From Bog-473 sp963834405 (GTDB lineage: Bacteria > Actinomycetota > Acidimicrobiia > Acidimicrobiales > RAAP-2): a DNA stretch of 64,000 bases. How positions within the stretch are numbered: position 1 is the first letter of the stretch; the number at the start of each line of letters is the position of its first letter. This document shows, piece after piece, positions 55,191 to 63,884 of this stretch. Position numbers and translations under genes: made by a program. Below the pieces are notes generated by a model. It searched no databases. It was not told the origin of the DNA and saw nothing but the letters and a program-made list of their open reading frames with translations. Location: contig CAWIBX010000005.1 in NCBI GenBank assembly GCA_963834405.1, positions 992,001 to 1,056,000 of the forward strand. Reading direction: 5' to 3'.

Positions 55191-56908
55191 GCCGTCGCTT
55201 CCAGGGGCGCCGGCGCGCCGGGGAGCGCGACGACACGGTCGGCGATGGCGGCGAGGGCGGGCCGGTGCGCCACGATCAGCGCGGTGCGGCCGGCGAGCAG
55301 CGTGCGCACCGTGGCGAGCACCGCCGCCTCGGTCTCGCCGTCCAGGCCCGCCGTGGGCTCATCCATGAGGAGCAGCGGGGCGTCGCGCACGAAGGCCCGG
55401 GCCAACGCGATGCGCTGGCGCTCGCCCGCGGAGAGGCCGAAGCCGCCCTGGCCGAGCACGGTGGCGGCACCCCGCGGCAGCCGCCGGAGGACGTCGTCCA
55501 GGCCGGCCGCGTGCAGGGCCGCGCGCACCTCGGCGTCGGTCGCCTGCGGCTTGCCCACGCGGACGTTGTCGGCCACCGAGCGGGCGAAGAGGTGTGGCCG
55601 CTGCGGGACCCAGGCCAGGTGGTCGCGCCAGTCGTCCATGTCGAGTTCGTACAGGTCCACCCCGCCGAGCCGGATGGTGCCCGACGACGGGCGGTGCAGC
55701 CCGAGAACGACGGCGAGCAGAGTGGACTTGCCGCACCCGCTGGGGCCGGTCAAGGCGACGGTCTCGCCGGGTTCGAGGACGAGGTCGGCCTGGTGGAGCG
55801 CCGGAACGGAGCGCCCGGGGTAGGTGACCCCGAGGCCGCAGATCGCGATGGAGGGGCTGTGCGCCTTCGTGGCGCCGTGGCGTGACGCAGGGGACGGCTC
55901 GTCGAGGAGCGCGAAGACTTCTTCGGCGGCGCGGATGCCGTCGGCGCTGGCGTGGTAGTTGGCACCGAGCGCCCGCAGCGGCAGGTAGGCCTCGGGCGCG
56001 ACGACGAGCACGAACAGTGCGTCGCGGAAACCGAGGGAGCCCCCGAGCAGCCGGAGGCCGACGGCGACGGCGACCAGCGCGACCGAGACCGTCGCCAGGA
56101 GCTCGAGGATCAGTGAGGACAGGAAGGTCAGCCGGAGCGTGGCCATCGTGGCGCGGCGATAGCGGTCGGTGACATCGGCGATGGCGCGGGCCTGGGCCTT
56201 GGCGCGCCCGAACACCTTGAGCGTCGGCAGCCCGGCCACGACGTCGAGGAAGTGTCCGGCGAGTCGTTGCAAGGAGCGCATGCGGGCCGCGGTGCGATCG
56301 CGCGTCGTGGCGCCCACGAGCGCCATGAAGAGCGGGATGAGCGGCAGGCTGACCGCGATGATCACGGCGCTGATCCAGTCGGCCCCCGCGACGACGGCGA
56401 CGACGGTGACGGGGACGATGACCGCGAGGAACAACTGGGGGAGGTAGCGCGAGAAGTAGCCATCGAGCGCATCGATGCCGGCGCTCAGCAGCACCGTGAG
56501 CTTGCCGGGATCGTGGCGACCGAGCCCTTCGGGACCGAGCGCGGCCACCTTCTCCGCTGCCGCCATGCGGAGCTCGGACTTGACGGACGCCGAGGCCCGC
56601 TGCGCGGCGCGTTCGGCCGCCCAGGCGAGGAGCGCCCGTCCCGCAATGACGCCGAGCAGGAGGGCGAGGTCGGTCCGCAGGGCGGCCAGCGACTGGTGGT
56701 GCAGGAAGGCGCCGGTGACGACCAGCGCGATCAGCCAGGCTTGGGCGAGGACAAGGAGCGCCATCGCGGCGCCCACCGCGACGGAGAGGCCGAGGAAGCG
56801 CCGGGTCGTCCGCGCGTAGTGCAGCAGCCGGGGATCGAGCGCCCCGCGACGTTCAGCGCGAGGCGAGGAGGAAGGTGCCGGTTCGCTCGCCTTCGCCTCA
56901 TCGTGCAT
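55187..56908 (-). CDS. cydD: Thiol reductant ABC exporter subunit CydD
   Basis: 573 aa, ATG with AAAAGGGG upstream. The membrane domain contains the CydD-typical GHFLDVVAGLPTLKVFGRA. The ATPase has GPSGCGKST, FGLSAGERQRIALARA and LLLMDEPTAGLD. It heads the operon cydD-cydC-cydA-cydB, with 4-nt overlaps, whereas cydAB first is more usual. Its promoter must lie in 56909-57065, shared with the divergent phosphoribosyltransferase. Confidence 0.93.
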   Translation of the reverse strand: MHDEAKASEPAPSSSPRAERRGALDPRLLHYARTTRRFLGLSVAVGAAMALLVLAQAWLIALVVTGAFLHHQSLAALRTDLALLLGVIAGRALLAWAAERAAQRASASVKSELRMAAAEKVAALGPEGLGRHDPGKLTVLLSAGIDALDGYFSRYLPQLFLAVIVPVTVVAVVAGADWISAVIIAVSLPLIPLFMALVGATTRDRTAARMRSLQRLAGHFLDVVAGLPTLKVFGRAKAQARAIADVTDRYRRATMATLRLTFLSSLILELLATVSVALVAVAVGLRLLGGSLGFRDALFVLVVAPEAYLPLRALGANYHASADGIRAAEEVFALLDEPSPASRHGATKAHSPSIAICGLGVTYPGRSVPALHQADLVLEPGETVALTGPSGCGKSTLLAVVLGLHRPSSGTIRLGGVDLYELDMDDWRDHLAWVPQRPHLFARSVADNVRVGKPQATDAEVRAALHAAGLDDVLRRLPRGAATVLGQGGFGLSAGERQRIALARAFVRDAPLLLMDEPTAGLDGETEAAVLATVRTLLAGRTALIVAHRPALAAIADRVVALPGAPAPLEATA

Positions 56909-57065
56909 CCGGGGCCCCTTTTCTCGCTCCGGTATTTACAGGGCGGAAGCGAGACGCGCCACTGACTTTGGTCCCGAGGGACCCGGCCTGCTCCCGCCGG
57001 TCCTGCGCCGACCGGCGTCGGGCGCGGGAGCACCGGGACGCCCCGCCTATGCTCGTTGCCGCGTC

Positions 57066-57677
57066 ATGACCACCGCCGACGGCATCTACACGACCACGGT
57101 GGGGAGCCAGACCGTCCAGCTCCCGCTCGTCCAGCTGAACAACGACCTGACCATTGCCCTCCTGATCTGCGTCGACCTGGGCGTGTCGTTCGCCGAGACG
57201 GCGGGGCGTGAGCTGGCGGAGCTGATGCGGCCGGCCCGGCCGGAGATCGTGGTGTCGGTGGCGACCATGGGCATCCCCATTGCCATAGAGGCGAGCCGGG
57301 CGCTGGGCCTCGACGACTACGTCATCCTGCACAAGACGCCCAAGATCCACCTGGGCGAGACCTGGGCCGAGCCCGTCTACTCCATCACCACGGACGCGGC
57401 CCAGCGTCTCCGCATGGACCCGGCCCGGGTCGAGGCGGTGCGCACCAAGCGCGTGGCGGTGGTCGACGACGTCATCTCCACCGGTGCCTCGCTGTCCTCC
57501 GCGCTCCGACTGGTGCGCCGGATGGACGCTGAGCCCGTCGTGATCGGCACGCTCATGACCGAAGGCGGGGGCTGGAAGGAGGCCCTGGGCCAGGACGCGG
57601 CCCTGGTCCGCACGCTCGGCGCCATGCCCCTGTTCCACCCCGACGGCCGGGGCGGGCTGGTCGAGGACTGGGGCTAG
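57066..57677 (+). CDS. Purine-type phosphoribosyltransferase (adenine/xanthine PRTase-like)
   Basis: 203 aa. The PRPP-binding motif AVVDDVISTGAS (131-142) is clear, preceded by SVATMGIPIAIEASR (PPi loop region) and HKTPKIHLGE. Such enzymes make a nucleotide from a nucleobase and PRPP. The stop TAG (57675-57677) is part of the CTAG target of the adjacent IS element. Beyond the IS lies a convergent nucleobase transporter, suggesting purine salvage. TATGCT lies 12 nt before the ATG. Confidence 0.85.
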   Translation: MTTADGIYTTTVGSQTVQLPLVQLNNDLTIALLICVDLGVSFAETAGRELAELMRPARPEIVVSVATMGIPIAIEASRALGLDDYVILHKTPKIHLGETWAEPVYSITTDAAQRLRMDPARVEAVRTKRVAVVDDVISTGASLSSALRLVRRMDAEPVVIGTLMTEGGGWKEALGQDAALVRTLGAMPLFHPDGRGGLVEDWG

Positions 57678-59595
57678 GTGGGTGGTGTGAAACGGGTCAG
57701 TATCCACCGGACGGACTGATCCGCAGAACCACGCGGCCCACGGCGGATCGTGTCGGTGCGGTGGCCGGGGCCGGCAGGCGACCCGCAGACCGCCAGGCGA
57801 GCGGGACAAGCGCCCAGGACGTCCGGAAAGGCTGCAATTGGCGCTCAGGCCACCTGCAAGCGCCCTTCGACACTGCGCCGCACGCCGAGGACGGCCAGAC
57901 GTGCCAGGTTCGTGGCGGCGGCCAGCAAACTGAAGTCTGCGCCGACTTTGACGGTGCCGCGGACCCGAGCTCGGCGGCCTCCGTGTCGGCGGCGCATGAG
58001 GTGGGCGAGCTTTCGCTCCACCTTGGGGCGCGTCGTGCGGTAGTCGTCTTGCCACCCCGGGTCGCGTTGACGCTGGCGGGCCCGGGCCAACGCTGCTTCG
58101 TGGGCCCCGATGCTGATCGTGCGCCCGGCGGTCGACCTCGTGCACTGCTCGCGCAGAGGGCAGCCAGCGCAGGCGTCGCCGAAGTAGGCCATGCCGCCGC
58201 CGTCGCGGTGACGGAGGATCGTGACCGTCGCGCCCGCGGGACAGGTGACGGTGTCGTCCTCGAGGTTCACCTCGAAGCGGTCCTTGGTGAAGAGGCTGCC
58301 TGCGGCCGTCGGCTTCTGGGTCTTGCACCTCGACTCGATGCCCTCGTCTTCGAGTCGCTCTTGAAACGGCCCGGTCCCATAGGCGTTGTCGCCATAGACG
58401 GTGGCCTGTTCGTCTCCATCGACGCTCGCGCCATCGTCCTCGGACTCCTCGTCAACCCTTGGCGCCCCAGGGCTGCGTTCGTCGTCGGCCAAGAGGTCGG
58501 CGACGAGTTCTTCGGCCACGGCGGCATCGCCCACGTTGCCCGGGGTGACGACGGTCTCGGTGATGATCTCTGAGTCCGGATCCACCGCGGCGTGACCCTT
58601 GTAGCCGTCGAAGCCCCTGGCCTGGGTCTTGTGCCCATGGCGGGCCTCGGGGTCGACCGTCGAGATGATCCGGTCTGCCGCCACGCCCCGCACGATGCGA
58701 AAGGTGCCCCCCGCATCCTCTTCGATGTCCTGGCCGACGACGGTGGCCAACAGAGCGACGGCCTGGGCGAGGTCGGGACCAAGCTCTCTTCCTTCGAGGA
58801 GCAACAGGACCCCATGGGCGTCCTTGGCCCGCGAATCGATCAGGGCGTCACGGGCGGCGGGGTCGTCCCAGTCGATCTGGGGCTTGGCCGAGGTGGCGTA
58901 GTCGTCACCGCTCTTTATGACCTCGCGCACTTCGGCGGCCAGTTCGGGATCGGCCACCTTGAGCACTCCCCGGATGGCCGAGCGGATGAGGGTAACCGTG
59001 TCCATGGTGGCCACCGCGTCATAGAGCGGAGTCGAGTCCAATATGCGCTTGCGTCCGACGAGTCCGGCCTCTTTGGCCGCGTCGCGGGTGACGTCGAAGA
59101 TGCGGTTGGGAGCGACCGAGTGGCGCAGGCGCTCGCGCATGTCGACGAGCACGGTATGGGCGAATCTCGTCCACCCTTCGGTGTCATAGCCGCCGACGCC
59201 CGCCGCGTAGCGCCAGCGGGTGTCGAAGCAGTAGCGCTCGACCGCCTCGCGGTCAGAGAGCCCCTCGAGACGCTGGAGCACCATGGCCACGGCCACGACC
59301 GAGGGCGGCACCGAGCGCCGGCCCGAGTCCTCGAAGAGGTCGGCGAAGGCCTCGTCGGGGAAGAGGCGCTCCCGCTCACGGTGCAAGAACGCGTAGATCG
59401 AGTGTGCCTCGAGCGTCTCGTCGCAGAACCTGGTCACGTCGTCGAACAGGTCGCCCTGTTTGTTCGCCACGCCGAGCGTCATCGGTCCCTCCAGATCGAG
59501 AACTACAAGGTTGTAATTCTCTCAGATCCGGACCAAGATCGCGAATCGAACGCCACGCGGTCAGCGTGCCCGATCACGCGAAAGACACCACCCAC
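57678..59595. mobile_element. IS1182-family insertion sequence (1918 bp) with CTAG duplication
   Basis: The ends read GTGGGTGGTGT inward on both sides (11 bp perfect, with CG.GT.A matches further in). They are flanked by CTAG at 57674-57677 and 59596-59599, a probable 4-bp palindromic target duplication. One transposase gene occupies most of it. 57678-57844 is non-coding IS flank. The element sits exactly between two convergent genes and disrupts neither. Confidence 0.88.
57845..59482 (-). CDS. IS1182-family DDE transposase
   Basis: 545 aa, ATG behind GGAGGGACCG. The N-terminus (AFADLFEDSGRRSVPPSVVAVAMVLQ, with LSDREAVERYCFD) is the DUF772-type domain of IS1182/IS5-like transposases. Catalytic carboxylates are likely in ILDSTPLYDAV and TVYGDNAYGTG with a later Glu. 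A Cys cluster (CAGCPLREQCTRS) precedes the C-terminal RTTRPKVERKLAHLM. The frame is complete, so the element may be active. Confidence 0.92.
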   Translation of the reverse strand: MTLGVANKQGDLFDDVTRFCDETLEAHSIYAFLHRERERLFPDEAFADLFEDSGRRSVPPSVVAVAMVLQRLEGLSDREAVERYCFDTRWRYAAGVGGYDTEGWTRFAHTVLVDMRERLRHSVAPNRIFDVTRDAAKEAGLVGRKRILDSTPLYDAVATMDTVTLIRSAIRGVLKVADPELAAEVREVIKSGDDYATSAKPQIDWDDPAARDALIDSRAKDAHGVLLLLEGRELGPDLAQAVALLATVVGQDIEEDAGGTFRIVRGVAADRIISTVDPEARHGHKTQARGFDGYKGHAAVDPDSEIITETVVTPGNVGDAAVAEELVADLLADDERSPGAPRVDEESEDDGASVDGDEQATVYGDNAYGTGPFQERLEDEGIESRCKTQKPTAAGSLFTKDRFEVNLEDDTVTCPAGATVTILRHRDGGGMAYFGDACAGCPLREQCTRSTAGRTISIGAHEAALARARQRQRDPGWQDDYRTTRPKVERKLAHLMRRRHGGRRARVRGTVKVGADFSLLAAATNLARLAVLGVRRSVEGRLQVA

Positions 59596-59624
59596 CTAGG
59601 GCGACGTCCGGGCGGCGGCGCCGG

Positions 59625-61139
59625 TCAGCCCGCCGCGAACAGACCCTCCTCCCGCAGCAGCGACGTCTGGGCGTCGGCCTCCTTGCGCACGCCCCGGAGG
59701 GCGAGGACCAGGTAGACCAGCCCGCCGACCCCCATGCCGAGGAAGATGCTGAAGTCGGCGCCGAAGCCGAACGCGTCGCGGGTGTGGTACGTGACGAGGT
59801 TCAGCCAGGTCGGCAGGTGGAACGTGGCCGACAGCGCCGAGATGGCGGCGAACATGCCGATCAGCTGCGCCACCCAGGCCGGCCAGTGGATGCCCCCCTT
59901 GCGCCAGTAGAGCGAGTCGCGCCCGGTCTTCTGCAGCTCGCTGGGCACGTACTGGTAGCGCCGCAGGGCCCAGTCGACGAGGAAGATGGCGCTCCACGGC
60001 GCGATCCAGACGATGACGATGTCGACGAAGTCTTGTAGGTACGCGGTAAAGGACGAGCTGAAGATGGCGTACATGGTCACGCCGAGGGCGATGACACAGT
60101 CGACGAGTACCGCCTGGTAGCGCTTCACCGGGACGCCGATGGCCTGGAGCGTGACGCCCGACGAGTACATGTCCAGGCTGTTGATCCCGAAGATCTGGAC
60201 GATCGCGAACAAGAGGAACACGACGACGAACCACGCCGGGATGGCGCTGGTGTGGGCGAAGGGCAGCAACCCGCCGGAGCCCGTCCCGATTTTGAGCACG
60301 AACGTGCCCACGTAGGCGCCCAGGGTCATGATCAGGATCTCGGGCACGGCCGTGCCGAGGAAGACCCACCCCACGATCCCCTTCTTGGACGTGTTGGTGG
60401 GGCAATAGCGGGTGTAGTCGTTGCCGTTCTCCGTCCAGCCCAGCCCGCTCAGCGCGATGGTGAAGGCCAGCGCCTCCATGAAGGCCTGCCAGTCGCCGCT
60501 CGCCTTGACGACGTGCAGATTGGCGTGCGGCACCGAGAAGGCCAGGAGAACGGCGAAGAGAACCACGAACGGAAGCACGAGCCAGCGCAGCGTCTTCAGG
60601 ATGGCGGCGTGCCCGAAGAACGGGAGGATGCCCTGGATGAGCACGGCCACGATGACGAGGATCACCTTGGCCGGGTCGCCCGGCAGGTACCCGGCCTTGA
60701 TCATGAGCACGAGCCCGGACCCGACGATGAGGATGAGGCCCTCCACCTCGAAGCCGATCTGGGTGATCCAGTTGAAGAAGGAGATGGGCCGCGAGCCGTT
60801 GGGGCCGAAGGGCGCCCGGTTGATGGCGAAGACGGTGGTCCCGGCGTTGGGCCCCTGCAAGGAGCACAGCCCGAGCAGGAAGTAGGACAGGTTGCCCAGC
60901 ACGATGATGATGACCACCTGGGCGAAGGTCAGCCCGAAGGTCATGAGGATGGCGCCGTAGATGAAGTACTCGATCTGCACGCTGGCGCCCGCCCACATGC
61001 CACCGACGTCCCGCGGCGTCGCCCAGCGTTCGCTCTCGGGGATGAAGTCGATCCCGTGCTGCTCGACGTGGAACGGTTCCTTGAACTCCGGGTCGTGGAT
61101 GACCGCGAGGTCCTCGGCGTAGTCCTCGGTGACCGTCAC
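59625..61139 (-). CDS. NCS1-family nucleobase/allantoin cation symporter
   Basis: 504 aa from GTG 61139 with AAGGAGGCAACG upstream. The N-terminal HGIDFIPESERW and the first helices (MWAGASVQIEYFIYG, then GPNAGTTVFAINRAPFG) match cytosine/purine/hydantoin NCS1 carriers; about twelve membrane segments follow. A conserved loop ENGNDYTRYCP is present. It likely imports a nucleobase or ureide by Na+ or H+ symport for the convergent phosphoribosyltransferase. Confidence 0.92.
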   Translation of the reverse strand: MTVTEDYAEDLAVIHDPEFKEPFHVEQHGIDFIPESERWATPRDVGGMWAGASVQIEYFIYGAILMTFGLTFAQVVIIIVLGNLSYFLLGLCSLQGPNAGTTVFAINRAPFGPNGSRPISFFNWITQIGFEVEGLILIVGSGLVLMIKAGYLPGDPAKVILVIVAVLIQGILPFFGHAAILKTLRWLVLPFVVLFAVLLAFSVPHANLHVVKASGDWQAFMEALAFTIALSGLGWTENGNDYTRYCPTNTSKKGIVGWVFLGTAVPEILIMTLGAYVGTFVLKIGTGSGGLLPFAHTSAIPAWFVVVFLLFAIVQIFGINSLDMYSSGVTLQAIGVPVKRYQAVLVDCVIALGVTMYAIFSSSFTAYLQDFVDIVIVWIAPWSAIFLVDWALRRYQYVPSELQKTGRDSLYWRKGGIHWPAWVAQLIGMFAAISALSATFHLPTWLNLVTYHTRDAFGFGADFSIFLGMGVGGLVYLVLALRGVRKEADAQTSLLREEGLFAAG

Positions 61140-61202
61140 CGCGTTGCCTCCTTGTCGTCGCCTCGGCGGACACGCCGTGGACGACCCCGGCAGGCAGGGT
61201 GA

Positions 61203-61239
61203 CCGAGGGATGGGCGCTGCCCCCCGGCAGCTCCCTCGG
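61203..61239. promoter_or_regulatory. Strong bulged hairpin in the NCS1-cobQ intergenic region
   Basis: CCGAGGGA pairs with TCCCTCGG and GCTGCC with GGCAGC around a CCCC loop, with a 5-nt bulge. It lies in the 233-nt divergent gap. No T-run follows, so it is a candidate 5'-UTR regulatory element for either gene. No B12-box sequence is seen. Confidence 0.55.
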
Positions 61240-61372
61240 GCGCTCGTCCTCGTGCTCCGCTGTCAGTTCGGCCCGCGTCCCTGGCGAGCGACCGAAGGTT
61301 GTCGGCCCAAACCTTGTGTGCTGGAAGGCCTCGGGTCAAGCGCGTCGGCGCGGACCGGGTAGAACGGCGGCC

Positions 61373-62875
61373 ATGCGCGGGGCGTTGATGGTGTGCGGGA
61401 CCTCGTCGGACTCGGGCAAGTCCACCGTGGTCACCGGTTTGTGCCGGCTGCTGGCCCGGCGGGGCGTCCGGGTGGCGCCGTTCAAGGGCCAGAACATGTC
61501 GCTCAACTCCATGGTCACGACCGACGGCGGGGAGATGGGCCGGGCCCAGTGGCTGCAGGCGGTGGCGGCGCGGGCCGAGCCCGGGGTGGCCATGAACCCG
61601 GTCCTCCTCAAGCCGACCGGGGAGCGGGCGTCGCAGGTCGTCGTGATGGGCCGCCCGACGGGCGTGCGGGAGGCCGCCCCCTACCAGGCGTCCAAGGGCG
61701 CCCTGCTGCCGGTCGTCGACGGCGCGCTGGCGGGGCTGCGCCAGCGTTTCGACGTGGTGCTCCTGGAGGGGGCGGGGAGCCCGGCCGAGATCAACCTCCT
61801 CGCCGATGACCTGGTGAACCTCGGGCTGGCGGCCCGGCACGGAATCCCGGCGGTCCTCGTCGGCGACATAGAGCGCGGCGGGGTCTTCGCCCACCTGTTC
61901 GGCACCGTGGCCATCCTTCCCCCCGAGCTCTCGGTGCACATCAAGGCCTTTGTCATCAACCGCTTCCGCGGCGACCCGGCCCTTTTGGGAAATGCCCCCC
62001 GCTCCCTCGAGGATCGGTGCGGCGTGCCCACCCTGGGCGTGCTGCCACATCTGGGCGATCTTGGCCTCGACGCCGAGGACTCGCTGGCGTTGGCCCGCCT
62101 TCCGGACGCTGTTGCGGACGACGCCGTGCTCGACGTCGCCGCCATCCGCTTGCCGCGGGTGTCGAACTTCACCGACCTCGACCCGCTCATGGTGGAGCCG
62201 GGCGTGCGGGTGCGGTGGGTCGAAGCTCCCGGAGCGCTCGGCGATCCTGACGTGGTCGTGCTCCCCGGGTCCCGTTCGGTGGCCGTCGACCTCGAATGGC
62301 TCCGGGCCGGCGGCCTCGCCGGTGCGCTGGCGTCGTTGCGGAACTCGGCGGTTCCGCCCGTCGTGCTCGGCGTCTGCGGCGGCTACCAGATGCTGGGCGG
62401 GCGCATCGACGACCCGCTCGGGGTGGAGTCGACGGTCCAAACGAGCGCAGGCATGGGATGGCTCCCGGTCGACACGACCTTCGCGCTTGAGAAGACGACC
62501 CGGTTGCGGGCGGGACGCGGGCCGGAGGGCGAACCGGTCCACGGGTACGAGATCCGGCACGGGCGTACGCTTCCGGGGCCGGGCTGGACGCCGTGGCTGG
62601 AGGCCGACATCGACACCGACATGGACACCGGCGCCGACGAACACGTCATCAGCGCGCGCGACGAGTCCGGGACGATGCTCGGCACCTCGCTGCACGGGCT
62701 GTTGGAGGACGACGCGTTCCGCTCGGCGTTCTTGTCCCACGTCGCGGGCCTCCGCAACCGTTCCTGGAAGCCATCGGGCGTCTCGTTCGCCGCCGCACGC
62801 GAGGCGCAGATCGACAGGATCGCCGATGCCTGTGCGGAGCACCTCGACCTCGAGCGGCTGTGGGGGTTCTTGTAG
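61373..62875 (+). CDS. cobQ: Cobyric acid synthase CobQ
   Basis: 500 aa from ATG 61373 (TAGAAC 7 nt upstream). The N-terminal ATPase-like motif is CGTSSDSGKST, then PFKGQNMSLNSMVT and LLEGAGSPAEINL. The C-terminal glutamine amidotransferase half has LGVCGGYQMLGG (nucleophile C335) and a late TSLHGLLED. It amidates adenosylcobyrinic acid a,c-diamide at four positions. No other cobalamin gene is in the window. Confidence 0.95.
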   Translation: MRGALMVCGTSSDSGKSTVVTGLCRLLARRGVRVAPFKGQNMSLNSMVTTDGGEMGRAQWLQAVAARAEPGVAMNPVLLKPTGERASQVVVMGRPTGVREAAPYQASKGALLPVVDGALAGLRQRFDVVLLEGAGSPAEINLLADDLVNLGLAARHGIPAVLVGDIERGGVFAHLFGTVAILPPELSVHIKAFVINRFRGDPALLGNAPRSLEDRCGVPTLGVLPHLGDLGLDAEDSLALARLPDAVADDAVLDVAAIRLPRVSNFTDLDPLMVEPGVRVRWVEAPGALGDPDVVVLPGSRSVAVDLEWLRAGGLAGALASLRNSAVPPVVLGVCGGYQMLGGRIDDPLGVESTVQTSAGMGWLPVDTTFALEKTTRLRAGRGPEGEPVHGYEIRHGRTLPGPGWTPWLEADIDTDMDTGADEHVISARDESGTMLGTSLHGLLEDDAFRSAFLSHVAGLRNRSWKPSGVSFAAAREAQIDRIADACAEHLDLERLWGFL

Positions 62876-62922
62876 CAGGCGACAGTCCGGTTCAGTGCCG
62901 GTCCGGGCAGCGAAGCGGCGGC

Positions 62923-63414
62923 TCAGTCGCCCAGCTCGGCCCGCATGAAGTCGACCGACTTCTCCTGCATCTCGCGCGCCGTGTGCTCAATGAAACGCTC
63001 GACGATGGGGCCGGCGCCGAAGATCTTCACCTGCGCCTCGAGCAAGAACGTCTCCTTGGTGCTCCCGTCCTCGACCGCCAGCTCTATGGAGCCATGTATG
63101 CGGGTCTTCTCGGCCATGGTGCCCGGGGTCATCACGAACGTGGTCGTCGACGTCACCGGGTCGAACGTGCTGACCTCGGTCGTCACGACTTCCTCACCGA
63201 AGATCTTGCGAACCGGCCCCGGCATGGGTGGCCGTTGCCCGTACCTGAGCGTGCGCACCAGGCCGCTGTCGAGATCGCCCTCTTGCGAGACGATCTCGGC
63301 CGAGGTCGAGCCCAGGGCCTCCAGGTAGAGCCGCTGCGTGAACTCAGGGTCGTAGTACAGGGCCCAGAATTTGTCGGGGGTGCAGTCCCAGCCGTAGGTC
63401 AGTGTCAGCTTCAT
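62923..63414 (-). CDS. DUF2505/SRPBCC-type protein
   Basis: 163 aa. It opens with MKLTLTYGWDCTPDKFWALYYD, and the body shows the alternating strands and long C-terminal helix (FIEHTAREMQEKSVDFMRAEL) of START/SRPBCC lipid-binding folds; the match to DUF2505 is by overall look. The ATG overlaps the upstream NTF2-like gene stop (ATGA), so the two are coupled. Confidence 0.75.
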   Translation of the reverse strand: MKLTLTYGWDCTPDKFWALYYDPEFTQRLYLEALGSTSAEIVSQEGDLDSGLVRTLRYGQRPPMPGPVRKIFGEEVVTTEVSTFDPVTSTTTFVMTPGTMAEKTRIHGSIELAVEDGSTKETFLLEAQVKIFGAGPIVERFIEHTAREMQEKSVDFMRAELGD

Positions 63415-63881
63415 GGCGCGAGGTCGAACAGCATGTGGTGGTTCAGGTCTCCGACGAGGTCGATGATCACGTGCATCGTGACAACGTGCCAGCCGTCCTG
63501 ATCCCGCGCGTAGGTGTGGCGGTAGCGGCCGGCGATGACCGGCTGCAGAGCCAGCGCACCCGGCACCGCCTGCAACACCGTGAAGTATGAACGGCTGGCC
63601 GCCGAGTCACCGTCGTCGGACACGTCCACGATGAGGTTGGTCATTACATGCTTGGTGAAAGGAGTTCCGTTCTCGTAGCGCCGCGTGCTGCGCTCGTACA
63701 GGCGCGCCACGGCGTCGCGACCGGTGGCGGCGTTGTCATAGCCCTCGAACGTCAGCGTGGCGTCGGCGAACAGCTCGGCCACGCCGTCGAAGTCCCCGGC
63801 GTCTATCCGTTCGGCGTAGGTGTAGATGAGCTTCGTGATGGCCTCGGCCGGCGTCTCCTGCACGCGCTGATCATGTGGCAT
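63411..63881 (-). CDS. NTF2/SnoaL-like protein
   Basis: 156 aa. An N-terminal helix pair (AITKLIYTYAERIDAGDFDGVAELF) is followed by the curved sheet (RRYENGTPFTKHVMTNLIVD, AGRYRHTYARDQDGWHVV). This resembles dehydratase- or ring-hydroxylating-type SnoaL_4 proteins. Coupled to the SRPBCC protein by a 4-nt overlap, it may belong to a lipid or aromatic degradation operon continuing past the window. Confidence 0.82.
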   Translation of the reverse strand: MPHDQRVQETPAEAITKLIYTYAERIDAGDFDGVAELFADATLTFEGYDNAATGRDAVARLYERSTRRYENGTPFTKHVMTNLIVDVSDDGDSAASRSYFTVLQAVPGALALQPVIAGRYRHTYARDQDGWHVVTMHVIIDLVGDLNHHMLFDLAP

Positions 63882-63884
63882 CGG

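Noticed and set aside
61140..61372. Cobalamin riboswitch upstream of cobQ
   Set aside because: I could not find the conserved B12-box or the usual GCCACTG-type core; only a simple hairpin is present.
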